DNA of 40,628 nt from DASZYF01 sp035545535 (GCA_035545535.1 DASZYF010000118.1:1-40628); one strand, 5' to 3'. Positions 1 to 8,168 are shown, numbered from the stretch's first letter. The notes: a model not told the origin generated them from the letters alone. Made by a program: numbers and translations.

Positions 1-1
1 G

Positions 2-622
2 TCCTCCGGGCTGTGGATGCAGGGCCCGGCCGAGCAGATGGCCCTCATCGCCGCCCGGCTGGCCGCCGCCACGGCGGTGCCCCGCACCGAGCAGGATCCG
101 CGGACCATGCCGCAGCGCCGGTACGACACGATCCTCGACGCCCTCAGCGCGAAAACGAACGTTTTCGTGGACCTGGTCGGCTACGCCAACCCCGACGGCA
201 CGATCAGCCTCCCGTCCCTGCCCGGCATCGGCGACCTCGACCCCGACCAGCTCGGCCGGCTCATCACCGGCGGCACCCTCCGCTTTCACAACCCGCAGGT
301 GAAGCCGCCCGCGACCGACGCCTACGAATGGACCGCCGCGCAACGCCGCTATGTGTGCGCCCGGGACCGGGTCTGCCGCTTCCCCGGCTGCCAGGTCCCC
401 GCCGAGCGCTGCGAGCTCGACCACGTCATCCCGTTCCAGCCCGACGGCAGCCGCGGGGCGACCGACGTCGACAACGGGATCGCGATCTGCACGCGGCACC
501 ACCGGGTCAAGCACCAACCCGGCTGGAAAATCGAAAGATTCGACGACGGCACCGTGGTCTGGACCAGCCCCACCGGCCACACCACCACCGACCAGCCCTG
601 GCACGCCCTCGACGACCAATAG
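2..622 (+). CDS. HNH endonuclease-domain protein, 13E12/DUF222 type (5' end outside window)
   Basis: The frame is open from the first bases of the window, so only the C-terminal 206 residues are present and the start lies upstream. The visible part ends in an HNH nuclease module: a CRFPGC cysteine pair, then ELDHVIPF with the D-H pair, then NGIAICTRHHRVKH with the final histidines. This arrangement is typical of the actinobacterial 13E12-repeat family, which carries an N-terminal DUF222 region of several hundred residues followed by a C-terminal HNH. Members are multicopy in many actinobacteria and their role is unproven; nuclease activity is inferred from the motif only. The downstream gene is on the opposite strand and convergent. 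Confidence 0.85.
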   Translation, partial: SSGLWMQGPAEQMALIAARLAAATAVPRTEQDPRTMPQRRYDTILDALSAKTNVFVDLVGYANPDGTISLPSLPGIGDLDPDQLGRLITGGTLRFHNPQVKPPATDAYEWTAAQRRYVCARDRVCRFPGCQVPAERCELDHVIPFQPDGSRGATDVDNGIAICTRHHRVKHQPGWKIERFDDGTVVWTSPTGHTTTDQPWHALDDQ

Positions 623-732
623 CAACGCGGGAGTCGGCGATCCATGCGTTCGCGCGGCAATCCCGTGAACCGTTCCTCGGTGTGGCTGTGCCCGACCACG
701 GACCGGCTCACCGCTGAGACGAGCCAGGCGAT

Positions 733-2649
733 TCAGCGCACCGTGATCGCGAGGACCCGGCTCGCGCCGTAGACATGGATCGCGTAGGTGCCGGGCTTGA
801 CCGTCTTCGGGATCGTCACCCAGCCGTGCACGTGCTGGTCGGGGTCGACCGCCAGGTTGCCGATCTTCAGACCGGGTGCAAACGCGTTCTTGCCGCGATG
901 CGTCAGGTCCACGCGCGTCTTCTTCGGCAGGTCCTCCCGCACCAGCGGGGTGTCGTTGCACCGCAGCACGACCTGACCGGATAGGCGGAACGGCCGACTT
1001 CGACGCACGGTCGTCTTGCGCGTGTGTGGCGCGGGCGGCGCCACGCACGAGTGCGTTGTGGTCGGCTCGCCCACCTGGGCGACTGTCGGGGCTGTCGTGG
1101 GGGCGTCGTGGCGGACCAGGATCGTCGCCTCGGCCGGTGCGTGACCGTAGGTCCCGGTTGCGTCGCCGGTGTAGTCGACGGTGAGCTGCTGGTCATCGTT
1201 CGCCTGCCCCGTGCAGGCCGCGTTCGATGCCGGCGACGCGGTCACCTCGGCGTGGGCAACGCCCCCCTCGAGCGACGCCGCGGCCAGGGGTTCGAACGGG
1301 TTGCATCCGTAGACCGTGACGGTTCCGGTCGGCTCCCCGTCGCCGCGGGGGTCCGTCACGTCGACGGTCAGTCGGATCGGGTCACCCTGGTTGATGCCAG
1401 CGACGGGCTCGGCGGCCAGCGCGAGCGTCGTCGGGTCGGCGGCCGTGACCCGGTACGTGGACCCGGTGGCGTCAGCTTGGAACGCGTTCTGCGGGTACAC
1501 CGTGTCGCCGTCGCGGACGACGCCGTCGGCGTCGGTGATCAGATCGAGCTGCGTACCACCGGGAAGCCTCGCGTCGTTCGCAAGCTGCGGGTTGGCCAGC
1601 CCCGCGACCGTGACCGGACCGCCCTCGACGACCAGGCGCCCGTACGCCGCCGCGCTGTCGACCCGCGGAGCGATCTCGACGCCCGCACCGATCCGGACCG
1701 GGCCGACGAGATGGAGCTCACCCGGCGCGTCCGCGGTCCCGCCGACGAGCGCGCTGCCCGTCATCGGGAAGGTCTTGCTCGGCATCAGCACCTGCCCGTA
1801 CTGCTGCTCGATGTCGCGCGCGTCCACGGTCCCCGTTCCGGAGATGCTCCCGCACCAACCCGTCCCGTGGGCCGAGATGCAGGACAAGCGCAGGTCGCCC
1901 GCATGAAAGGTCGCGCCGCCCGGGATGTGGAGGTCCGGGATCGCGATCGCATCGTCGGGAAAGCCGAAGTCGCCGCTCTCCGGCGCCTGGAAGTACCAGC
2001 GGGCGACGCCGTAACCCCGGAGGTGCGCCATGCCGGTCCCGACGTGGTGCACCACCGCATCCGGACCCATCGTGAGCGTGCCGAAGATGACGATGTCCGG
2101 TGATCCGCCGAACACGAACGTGCTGCTCCTGATGTCGACGTCGTGCACGAAGATGGTGCTCGTGCCTCCGCGCAGCTCGGCTTGCTGAACGCCGTCAGCG
2201 CCGAGGTGGCCGACATGCAGGGACCCGCCCGCGGAGGCGTCGAGCAGACCGCCTTCGAGGTCGAGCGTCGGGACCTGCAGCGAGGCACCGGAGGGCAACG
2301 AGACCGTTCCTCCCGCGATGTCGAGCGTTCCCACCTCAGGCCCCGGGTAGTGACCGCCGTCGTACGACCCCGTCACCGTCAGCGATCCGCCGCTGACGCT
2401 GAGCTCGGAACCCTCGAGGAACGACACGGTGTACGCGCCGCCCGAGAGCACGACCGGCTGGCTCCAGCACGCCACGCTCGACGCACCGGGCACACCGTGA
2501 TCCCAGTTCGCGGCGTCATCCCACGCATTGCTGACCGCTCCGGTGAAGGTCGTCGTGCATGCGGGCACATCAGCGCGAGCCGGTGCGACCGGCACCAGGG
2601 CGCTCAGGCCGACGACAAAGGCGATCAGCAGGAGCCGGCTGCGCAGCAC
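733..2649 (-). CDS. large secreted protein with beta-helix-like repeats and Ig-like domain
   Basis: About 638 residues. A signal peptide (RSRLLLIAFVVGLSALVP, cleavage near ARA-DVPA) predicts export. After it comes an AWDDAANWDHGVPG segment, a signature seen at the start of autotransporter-like and beta-helix surface proteins, followed by roughly 300 residues rich in G, S, V and T with short LSGGxYTV or LEGGxLDAS repeats that fit a right-handed beta helix. Residues about 415-515 resemble a bacterial Ig-like domain (IRLTVDVTDPRGDGEPTGTVTVYG). The C-terminal 110 residues are basic with two cysteines. A GTG start at 2649 is preferred because GAGGGGG sits a few bases upstream; a TTG three bases further out is possible. 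There is no sortase motif or transmembrane anchor, so it is probably released. Function unknown. Confidence 0.75.
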   Translation of the reverse strand: MLRSRLLLIAFVVGLSALVPVAPARADVPACTTTFTGAVSNAWDDAANWDHGVPGASSVACWSQPVVLSGGAYTVSFLEGSELSVSGGSLTVTGSYDGGHYPGPEVGTLDIAGGTVSLPSGASLQVPTLDLEGGLLDASAGGSLHVGHLGADGVQQAELRGGTSTIFVHDVDIRSSTFVFGGSPDIVIFGTLTMGPDAVVHHVGTGMAHLRGYGVARWYFQAPESGDFGFPDDAIAIPDLHIPGGATFHAGDLRLSCISAHGTGWCGSISGTGTVDARDIEQQYGQVLMPSKTFPMTGSALVGGTADAPGELHLVGPVRIGAGVEIAPRVDSAAAYGRLVVEGGPVTVAGLANPQLANDARLPGGTQLDLITDADGVVRDGDTVYPQNAFQADATGSTYRVTAADPTTLALAAEPVAGINQGDPIRLTVDVTDPRGDGEPTGTVTVYGCNPFEPLAAASLEGGVAHAEVTASPASNAACTGQANDDQQLTVDYTGDATGTYGHAPAEATILVRHDAPTTAPTVAQVGEPTTTHSCVAPPAPHTRKTTVRRSRPFRLSGQVVLRCNDTPLVREDLPKKTRVDLTHRGKNAFAPGLKIGNLAVDPDQHVHGWVTIPKTVKPGTYAIHVYGASRVLAITVR

Positions 2650-2813
2650 CAATCCCCCTCGCGCCGCAGGACAGGGCGACGCGCCGAGCGTAGGACGGGT
2701 CGGGCCGGCCGAGGAGGTAGTCGCCGCACGTCGGCCGAGCGGTCCGCCCGCCGGACGTACGCGATGTACCGATCCCGGTCGGGTGTCGGCGGCTGCAGTC
2801 CGTTTCGGACATT

Positions 2814-2850
2814 CGGTAACCGTCGTGTTACCGTCACCCTGTGGTTACCG
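2814..2850. promoter_or_regulatory. inverted GTTACCG repeats, probable ArsR autoregulatory operator
   Basis: CGGTAAC (2814-2820) and GTTACCG (2827-2833) form a perfect 7-base inverted repeat with a 6-base spacer, and a third GTTACCG copy (2844-2850) overlaps the first codons of the ArsR gene. A TACCGT hexamer (2829-2834) lies 6 bases before the GTG start, where the -10 of a leaderless promoter would be. Binding of the downstream ArsR protein here would block its own promoter; this is inference from position and symmetry. Confidence 0.6.
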
Positions 2851-3164
2851 ATGCGGGGGCGGCGTTCGACGCGCTCGGCGACCCGCAGCGCCGGGAGATC
2901 CTGCGCCTGCTCGCTGACGGTGACAAGCCCGTGCACGAGCTCGCGGCCGCGCTGCCGATCAGCCGGCCGGCGGTGTCGCGGCACCTACGGGTGCTGAAGG
3001 ACGCCGGGCTCGTCGACCAGCGCGCCGAGGGCACCGAGCGCATCTACCACCTGCACGACGGTGGCATGGAAGCCGTGCAGCGCTACCTCGCGACCGTGTG
3101 GGGCGACGCGGCCGCGCGCTTCCGCCTCGTCGCCGAGAACACGACCCCCAAGAAGAAGCGATGA
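2841..3164 (+). CDS. ArsR-family winged-helix repressor
   Basis: 107 residues, the usual size for a compact ArsR/SmtB regulator. The N-terminus reads FDALGDPQRREILRLLADGD, the typical first helices, followed by the recognition helix region ISRPAVSRHLRVLKDAGLV and the wing ERIYHL. No metal-binding ELCVCD motif is present. It belongs to the non-metal subgroup that is commonly paired with an SRPBCC/AHSA1 gene, exactly as here: its stop overlaps the start of the SRPBCC gene by four bases (ATGA at 3161). The GTG start at 2841 has no Shine-Dalgarno and is probably leaderless. Likely represses its own operon through the GTTACCG repeats. Confidence 0.9.
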   Translation: MVTDAGAAFDALGDPQRREILRLLADGDKPVHELAAALPISRPAVSRHLRVLKDAGLVDQRAEGTERIYHLHDGGMEAVQRYLATVWGDAAARFRLVAENTTPKKKR

Positions 3165-3607
3165 CCGCCGCACCGCTGCTCACCGCGTTCGACGTGGCCT
3201 GCTCGGCGGACCACGCCTTCGACGTGTGGACCACCCGCACCGCGATGTGGTGGCCCAAGGACCACACGGTGGGCGGCGCTGGCGAGGTCGACGTCGTGAT
3301 CGAGCACGGCGTCGGCGGCCGCCTGCTCGAGCGCCGCGGTGACGGCACCGAGCACGTGTGGGGCGAGATCACGACGTGGGAGCCGCCGGCCCGCCTCGGG
3401 TTCCGCTGGCACATCGGCCGTCCGGCAAGGGTCGCGACCGACGTCGAGGTGCGCTTCGTCCCGCAGGGCGAGGACGCGACGCGCGTCGAGATCGAGCAGC
3501 ACGGCTTCGAGCGCTTCGGCGAGGAAGCCGAGGTCCTGCGCAAGCGCAACACCGTCGGGTGGGGATCGCTCGCCACCCACTTCCGGACTGCGATCGAGGG
3601 GGACTGA
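3161..3607 (+). CDS. SRPBCC (AHSA1-like) ligand-binding domain protein
   Basis: 148 residues. The order of segments matches the START/AHSA1 fold: an N-terminal AFDVWTTRTAMWWPKDH segment, a central GGRLLERRGDGTEHVWGEITTWEPPARLGFRWH stretch, and a C-terminal helix after TRVEIEQHGFERFGEEAE. Proteins of this group bind hydrophobic ligands in a deep cavity; pairing with ArsR is common and suggests the regulator and the SRPBCC protein act on the same signal, but no ligand can be read from the sequence. Starts in the ATGA overlap with the ArsR stop and ends in a TGATG overlap with the next gene, so the four genes from 2841 to 4307 look like one transcript. Confidence 0.85.
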   Translation: MTAAPLLTAFDVACSADHAFDVWTTRTAMWWPKDHTVGGAGEVDVVIEHGVGGRLLERRGDGTEHVWGEITTWEPPARLGFRWHIGRPARVATDVEVRFVPQGEDATRVEIEQHGFERFGEEAEVLRKRNTVGWGSLATHFRTAIEGD

Positions 3608-4005
3608 TGGCCGCCGGCACCAAGGAGGACCCGTGGGTGCTGAAGACACCGCCGGGCAGCTCGGAGTACGTCATGTACCGCGACCCGGACGACGCGAAGG
3701 TGCTCGTCTGCCAGGTCGGCTCGACCAAGCTCACCTACCAGGAGCGGGCCATCAAGGACCTGCACGCCTGGTTGAAGAAGCAGAAGGACTGGGTCGAGCT
3801 CGGCGCCGCGGACGAGCAGAAGCCCGCGAAGGACGGCACCGTCGAAGCCTTCGGCCGCGCCGAGGACAACCCGGTCAAGGGTTGGTACGGCCTGCGCAAG
3901 GGCTACCGCGGCCGCTTCGGCATGTACCTGCCGCCGCTGCTCGAAGAGCTCGGCCTCGCCGAGGTCACGCACGATCCGCGCAACAACAAGATGCGAGCGA
4001 GGTAG
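3607..4005 (+). CDS. small conserved hypothetical protein (possible DUF6855-type)
   Basis: 132 residues, soluble, no signal or membrane segment. It opens with GTKEDPWVLKTPPGSSEYVMYRD and has a central QVGSTKLTYQERAIKDLHAWLKKQKDWVELG segment and a basic GWYGLRKGYRGRFGMYLPPLLEELGL ending. I recall similar short actinobacterial proteins next to ArsR/SRPBCC genes but cannot name the family securely. Translationally coupled to the preceding gene through TGATG at 3605-3609. Confidence 0.75.
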   Translation: MAAGTKEDPWVLKTPPGSSEYVMYRDPDDAKVLVCQVGSTKLTYQERAIKDLHAWLKKQKDWVELGAADEQKPAKDGTVEAFGRAEDNPVKGWYGLRKGYRGRFGMYLPPLLEELGLAEVTHDPRNNKMRAR

Positions 4006-4007
4006 TG

Positions 4008-4307
4008 ATGGCGAAGCAGACGGTCGTGCGCTACACGACGAAGGACGAGGCGGCGGCGAAGGAGAACCAGCGCCTCATCGAGGCTGTCTTCGCCGACCTC
4101 GCCGCGCAGCAGCCCGCGGCGCTCAGCAGCTACGACGTCGCGGTGCTCGACGACGGGCGGAGCTTCGTGCACGTCGCCGTCGTCGACGGCGACGCCAACC
4201 CGCTGCTCGAGCTCGAGTCCTTCCGCACCTTCAGCTCGACCGTCGGCGAGCGCGCCGACGCTCCCCCGGTCGCCGTGACCGGCGAGGTCTTCGCCGCCCA
4301 CCCCTGA
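4008..4307 (+). CDS. small protein with probable dimeric alpha/beta-barrel fold
   Basis: 99 residues, starting three bases after the preceding stop. The pattern VVRYTTKDEAAAKENQRLIEAVFADL, then a beta strand YDVAVLDDGRSFVHVAVVDG, then LLELESFRTFSST resembles the ferredoxin-like half-barrel of antibiotic-biosynthesis-monooxygenase and stress-response A/B-barrel proteins, which form dimers. No catalytic residue can be assigned. Last gene of the ArsR operon. Confidence 0.7.
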   Translation: MAKQTVVRYTTKDEAAAKENQRLIEAVFADLAAQQPAALSSYDVAVLDDGRSFVHVAVVDGDANPLLELESFRTFSSTVGERADAPPVAVTGEVFAAHP

Positions 4308-4325
4308 CCGCCTGGGCGCTTCCGG

Positions 4326-4426
4326 ATCGATCAAGGACTTCTGCTGTCGACCAAGGGGAACCGGGGGTCGTCGGTCACTGTGGGCCCTCAGGTCTCCTTG
4401 ATCGACTGCGGTTCTCCTTGATCGAT
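4326..4426. repeat. three copies of TCCTTGATCGA, one inverted, between convergent genes
   Basis: ATCGATCAAGGA at 4326-4337 is the exact reverse complement of TCCTTGATCGAT at 4415-4426, and an additional direct copy TCCTTGATCGA lies at 4395-4405. The 12-base arms can pair across about 77 bases. The element sits between two converging genes (stops at 4307 and 4454), so it could act as a bidirectional transcription end or be a small dispersed palindromic repeat. No T-run is present. Confidence 0.6.
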
Positions 4427-4453
4427 GGAACGGCCGCTGCCGCAGCTAGCCGA

Positions 4454-4939
4454 TCAGGCCTGGGCGAGGCGGGCCTCGAGCCAGGCCCAGCCATCGTCCT
4501 TGCGGTGCTCGCGCCGCCAGCCGCGCAGCAACGCGCGCGCCTCCGAGCGGTCGACGACGGCGAGCACGGCCATCAACGTGTCCACGGGCACCACGTTCTC
4601 GGGGAAGCGCTCGCGGGTCACGCCGTCCTCGTCGTTGTCGGCATGGCCGGGCGCCCCGCCGGGGGTGAGCAGCTCCTGGGCCACCACGGTCGTCGCGTCA
4701 CCGTCGCCGATCTCGATGGTTCCCTCGCCGGGCTGCGGCACCGCCCCGACGAGGACGAGCTCTCCGGTGTCGTGGAACCACTCGAGGTGCGCGACGTCGG
4801 CACCGATGCCGGCCGCGATCGCCGGGGAGACGGTCCAGTCGCCGTAGTTCGTGATGAAGCTCGACGCGCGACCCTTCTCGGCCAGGAAGTCGTTGACCGG
4901 CGTCGTCGGGATCTCGTTGCCGTTGATGACCAGGCTCAT
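4454..4939 (-). CDS. hypothetical protein, 161 aa
   Basis: Soluble, acidic protein beginning SLVINGNEIPTTPVNDFLAEKGRAS. It contains a beta-rich centre (HLEWFHDTGELVLVGAVPQPGEGTIEIGDGDATTVVAQELL) and ends in a tryptophan-containing helical segment (RGWRREHRKDDGWAWLEARL). I do not recognise the family. It follows the thiolase-like gene on the same strand with a 49-base gap and could be cotranscribed with it. Codon usage and GC content look like its neighbours. Confidence 0.7.
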   Translation of the reverse strand: MSLVINGNEIPTTPVNDFLAEKGRASSFITNYGDWTVSPAIAAGIGADVAHLEWFHDTGELVLVGAVPQPGEGTIEIGDGDATTVVAQELLTPGGAPGHADNDEDGVTRERFPENVVPVDTLMAVLAVVDRSEARALLRGWRREHRKDDGWAWLEARLAQA

Positions 4940-4988
4940 GCCGCCATCATGACCGGCCCGAACCCGGGCCGGGGCGCCGGCGCAACGC

Positions 4989-6494
4989 CTACCAGGTGGC
5001 CGTGTTGACCGAACCGTCGGTGCTCACGGTGACGGCCTGGCCGACGAGCTCGCGCGACTCCGCGTCGGAGAGCAGCGCCGGATCGTTCACGCGCGCGTAG
5101 CAACGCCCACCCCCGTCGACCTCGAGGATCAGCAGTCCGCTCATCGGTGCGCCGTCACGGCCGTGCTCCACCGTGTAGGCGACCACCGTCGCCGGGCCCT
5201 CGTGGGCCGCGAGCACCGCGCGCTTCGGGCCGGCATCGAGCCCGGCCTGCAGCGCCTCCTTGTCGATGGGCACCGGCACCGACGACGGCGGCGCCGAGGA
5301 GTACACGGCGTTGCAGTGCTTGGTCATGTGCATGCCGACGCCGGTGACCATGCCCTTGCTCCCGGGCTCGGCCCGCAGCCGGTCCACCATCGTCGCGATG
5401 GAGTGGAGCATGTAGTTGCTCGCCGGTCCGCCCGCGAACGGGAGGCCGCCGGTGACGGTGAGGCCGCGCGGGTCGAGCGGGTCGAGGCCCATCGCGTCGC
5501 ACTGCAGGTGCAACGACGACGCGAAGCACGAGTAGAGGTCGAAGGCCGCGATGTCGTCGATGCCCACGCCCGCCATGCCGAGCACCGCGTCCGCCACCGC
5601 CTTCATGCCGTCGGAGCGCGCCATGTCATCGCGCTCGGCGACGGTCCAGACGTCGGTCGCGTAGGCCCAGCCCAGCGGGTACACGCGCTTCTCGACCGGC
5701 ACGCCCAGCGCATCGGCGGTCGCCTCGCTGGCGATGATCGCCGCCGCGCTCATGTCGACGTCCATGACCGATACCTCGTACTTCGTGTACGGCCAGCCGA
5801 CATAGCGGTTCTCCGGAGTGGCGGTCCCGAGCTCGGCCGCCGAGCGCACCTTCGGGAACCACGCGTGCGGGTTCGCAGCCGCCACCTCGGTCATGCGGGT
5901 GAACATCTGCGCCGTCGCGTCGGCGTAGTCGCCGAGCGAAGCGCCCCGCGCGGCCCGGCGCGCGGTGTCGAACAGCGGGAACGTCAGGTAGGCCTGGAAG
6001 ACCTGGTGCGCCACCTCGGTCTTGGGCGGCACGGCCTCGAAGGGGAACGGCTTCTTCTCCGGGTCGCGGTGCGACCAGGCCGCGCGCTCCCCCGCCTTCT
6101 TCAGGGCGCGTGTCGTCGCGAGCGCCTCGGCGCCGACGACCAGGCCGAGCTCCAGCTCGCTGGCGAGGATGCGTTCGGCCAGCCCGTTGAGCAGCACCTG
6201 CGGCGTCGTGCCGCCGATGCCCGAGTAGTGCCGATCCTTCGGATCGGCCCCGATCCGCTCCAGCAGGCGACCGACCGGGTCGTCGTAGGGCCAGGTCTGG
6301 CAGTACACGACCTGCACGCTGTCGAGGCGCTCGAGCACCCCCGCAGCACCCGCCGTGGACGCGCTGTCCGCCGCGGCTTCGCGGGCACGCTGCTCCCACA
6401 GCTCGAGGGGCTCCGGCGACGGCCCCGGAGGCCGCACGGTGTGCTGCGCGACGCCGATGATGCACGGCGTCCGAGGGTCCACTCCGGCGCTCAC
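4989..6494 (-). CDS. thiolase-like protein (acetyl-CoA acetyltransferase annotation; TLP1-like)
   Basis: 501 residues. An N-terminal thiolase-like domain (RTPCIIGVAQHTVRP, LGLVVGAEALATTRALKKAG) is followed by a C-terminal thiolase domain (DIAAFDLYSCFASSLHLQCDAMGL, TGGLPFAGGPASNYMLHS, GMHMTKHCNAVYSS) and about 100 extra residues at the end. Where classical thiolases carry the nucleophilic cysteine the sequence reads GGTTPQ (residues 94-99), and the GHPxGxSG histidine loop is replaced by PFAGGPASNYMLH. This matches the mycobacterial thiolase-like proteins (TLP1 type, with a C-terminal OB-fold-like domain), so ordinary thiolysis is doubtful; an acyl-CoA or lipid-carrier role is possible. GTG start at 6494 with GGATGGAG upstream. 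Shares an operator region with the divergent SDR operon. Confidence 0.8.
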   Translation of the reverse strand: MSAGVDPRTPCIIGVAQHTVRPPGPSPEPLELWEQRAREAAADSASTAGAAGVLERLDSVQVVYCQTWPYDDPVGRLLERIGADPKDRHYSGIGGTTPQVLLNGLAERILASELELGLVVGAEALATTRALKKAGERAAWSHRDPEKKPFPFEAVPPKTEVAHQVFQAYLTFPLFDTARRAARGASLGDYADATAQMFTRMTEVAAANPHAWFPKVRSAAELGTATPENRYVGWPYTKYEVSVMDVDMSAAAIIASEATADALGVPVEKRVYPLGWAYATDVWTVAERDDMARSDGMKAVADAVLGMAGVGIDDIAAFDLYSCFASSLHLQCDAMGLDPLDPRGLTVTGGLPFAGGPASNYMLHSIATMVDRLRAEPGSKGMVTGVGMHMTKHCNAVYSSAPPSSVPVPIDKEALQAGLDAGPKRAVLAAHEGPATVVAYTVEHGRDGAPMSGLLILEVDGGGRCYARVNDPALLSDAESRELVGQAVTVSTDGSVNTATW

Positions 6495-6507
6495 GGGCGC
6501 TCCATCC

Positions 6508-6523
6508 CTGACACGCGTGTCAT
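6508..6523. promoter_or_regulatory. palindromic operator, site 1 of the CTGACRN4YGTCAG family
   Basis: CTGACACGCGTGTCAT, with a perfect 14-base palindrome (TGACACGCGTGTCA, 6509-6522), in the 44-base gap between the thiolase-like gene and the SDR gene. On the plus strand TACGGT at 6526-6531 lies exactly 7 bases before the SDR ATG, consistent with a leaderless promoter whose spacer is covered by the operator. On the minus strand TACTAT (6522-6527) is a good -10 for the thiolase-like gene, placing its transcription start inside the palindrome. A repressor bound here could silence both directions. Confidence 0.8.
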
Positions 6524-6538
6524 AGTACGGTCGCCCCC

Positions 6539-7363
6539 ATGGACATCGCCGGGGCCGGGATCCTGCTGACGGGCGCCTCGTCCGGGATCGGCGCGGTCAC
6601 CGCCACCACGCTCGCCGGGAAGGGCGCCCGGCTGGTGCTGGTCGCCCGCCGCAAGGAGCTGCTCGAGGACGTGGCCGCGCAGTGCGTCGCCGCCGGCGGC
6701 CCGGAGCCGACCGTCGTCGTCGCCGACCTCGCCGACCTGGACACCGCGGAGCGGGTGGCGCTCGAGGCCGACGACGCCCTCGGCGGCACCGACGTGCTCA
6801 TCAACAACGCGGGCGTGCCCAAGCGCCGTCACATCAAGGACCTCACGTTCGACACCGTCACGTCGATCATGAACATCAACTACTTCTCGCCGGTGCGCAT
6901 CACGATGGCGCTGCTGCCGCGCATGATCGAGCGTGGCCATGGGCGGATCGTGATGATGGGCTCGCTCGCCGGCCGCATCGGCGCTCCCCGTGAGGCCGCG
7001 TACGCGGGCAGCAAGTTCGCGCTCGCCGGCTGGACCGAGTCGGTCGCGGTCGACCTCGACGGCACCGGCGTCTCCATCTGCACCATCGCGCCCGCCGCGA
7101 TCGAGTCGCCCATCTGGGACCCGGACCTCGCGGACAACGAGCGCTCGCTGTTCAACGGCGAGCTGCTGCCGACGCAGACGGTCGCGGACTGCGTGGTCGA
7201 CCTCATCGAGAACGGCGGCTTCGAGCGGTTCGTCCCGGCCGACATGGCGCAGGTGATCGCCGCGAAGCACCAGGACGTGGACCGGTTCATCAAGGGCAAC
7301 ATCGCGTTCGTCCGGATGCGGGTCGCCGAAGGTGCGGATGAGCAACCAGCGGGAAGGACCTGA
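6539..7363 (+). CDS. short-chain dehydrogenase/reductase (SDR) 1
   Basis: 274 residues, classical SDR. The cofactor loop TGASSGIG is at residues 11-18, NNAG follows the fourth strand, and the catalytic triad is S142, Y155 and K159 (YAGSK). It oxidises or reduces a hydroxyl/carbonyl with NAD(P)(H); the arginine pair in VARRKE after the second strand suggests an NADP preference, but this is weak. The substrate is unknown. It is the first gene of an operon with a second SDR and an amine oxidase. No Shine-Dalgarno precedes the ATG; TACGGT 7 bases upstream suggests a leaderless message. Confidence 0.92.
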   Translation: MDIAGAGILLTGASSGIGAVTATTLAGKGARLVLVARRKELLEDVAAQCVAAGGPEPTVVVADLADLDTAERVALEADDALGGTDVLINNAGVPKRRHIKDLTFDTVTSIMNINYFSPVRITMALLPRMIERGHGRIVMMGSLAGRIGAPREAAYAGSKFALAGWTESVAVDLDGTGVSICTIAPAAIESPIWDPDLADNERSLFNGELLPTQTVADCVVDLIENGGFERFVPADMAQVIAAKHQDVDRFIKGNIAFVRMRVAEGADEQPAGRT

Positions 7364-7364
7364 C

Positions 7365-8168
7365 GTGGGCATCGACCTCGACGGCGCGAAGGTCCTCGTG
7401 ACCGGCGCCTCCACCGGCATCGGCGCGGCGCTCGCGATCGAGCTCGGCAAGGCGGGCGCCACCATCGCGATCACCGCGCGGCGGCAGGCGCTGCTCGACG
7501 AGGTGCTCGCCGAGGCGAAGGCGGCGGGCGCCGGCCCCGACAGCTACGCCGTGGCCGCCGACCTCGGCGACATCCCGCTCGCCGAGAAGGTTGCGCTCGA
7601 GGCGTGGGAGCGGTTGGGCCACGTGGACGCGGTCGTGAACAACGCGGCGATCCCGAAGCGCCGCCACGTGATCGATCTCCCGGGCGACGAGCTCGACCTC
7701 GTCATGCGCGTCAACTTCACGTCGCCCGCGCGCATCTGCCTCGCGCTCCTGCCCAAGATGCTCGAGCGCAAGGCCGGGATGCTCGTGAACGTCGGCTCGA
7801 TGGCGGGCCGGCTCGGCAACCCGGGCGAGATCGCCTACTGCGCCAGCAAGTTCGCGCTGTCCGGCTTCACCGAGACGCTCGCGATCGACCTCGCCGGGAC
7901 CGGGGTCGAGGCGCGCCTCGTCACGCCCGGCCCGTTCGACACCCCCATCTGGGACATGGAGGGCGAGGAGCCGGCGCCCTACGAGGGCCCGAAGTACCCG
8001 CCGTCCGTCGCCGCCGAGGCGATCGTCGCCGCGCTGCGCGGCGACGGCGGGTTCGAGCACATCGTGCCGCCGGAGATGAAGGGCGTCGTCGAGTTCAAGG
8101 CGCAGGACATCGACACCTACCTGCAGGGCGCCATCGCCTTCTCCACGATGAAGCCCCATGACCACTGA
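7365..8168 (+). CDS. short-chain dehydrogenase/reductase (SDR) 2
   Basis: 267 residues from the GTG at 7365, chosen because GGAAGGA lies about 6 bases upstream and the protein then starts like SDR 1. TGASTGIG is at residues 14-21 and the triad is S145, Y158 and K162. It is clearly a paralog of the preceding SDR (both have NNAxxPKRRHV/I, PARICLALLPKMLER or the equivalent, and PIWD near the C-terminus), so the pair arose by tandem duplication. Retention of both in one operon suggests two consecutive or stereospecific oxidations. Start lies two bases after the SDR 1 stop; its end overlaps the amine oxidase start by 11 bases. Confidence 0.92.
   Translation: MGIDLDGAKVLVTGASTGIGAALAIELGKAGATIAITARRQALLDEVLAEAKAAGAGPDSYAVAADLGDIPLAEKVALEAWERLGHVDAVVNNAAIPKRRHVIDLPGDELDLVMRVNFTSPARICLALLPKMLERKAGMLVNVGSMAGRLGNPGEIAYCASKFALSGFTETLAIDLAGTGVEARLVTPGPFDTPIWDMEGEEPAPYEGPKYPPSVAAEAIVAALRGDGGFEHIVPPEMKGVVEFKAQDIDTYLQGAIAFSTMKPHDH

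Noticed and set aside
2..622. HNH/13E12 gene as sign of a mobile element or prophage
   Set aside because: Such genes are frequent chromosomal repeats in actinobacteria, and no integrase, terminal repeat or attachment site is visible beside it.
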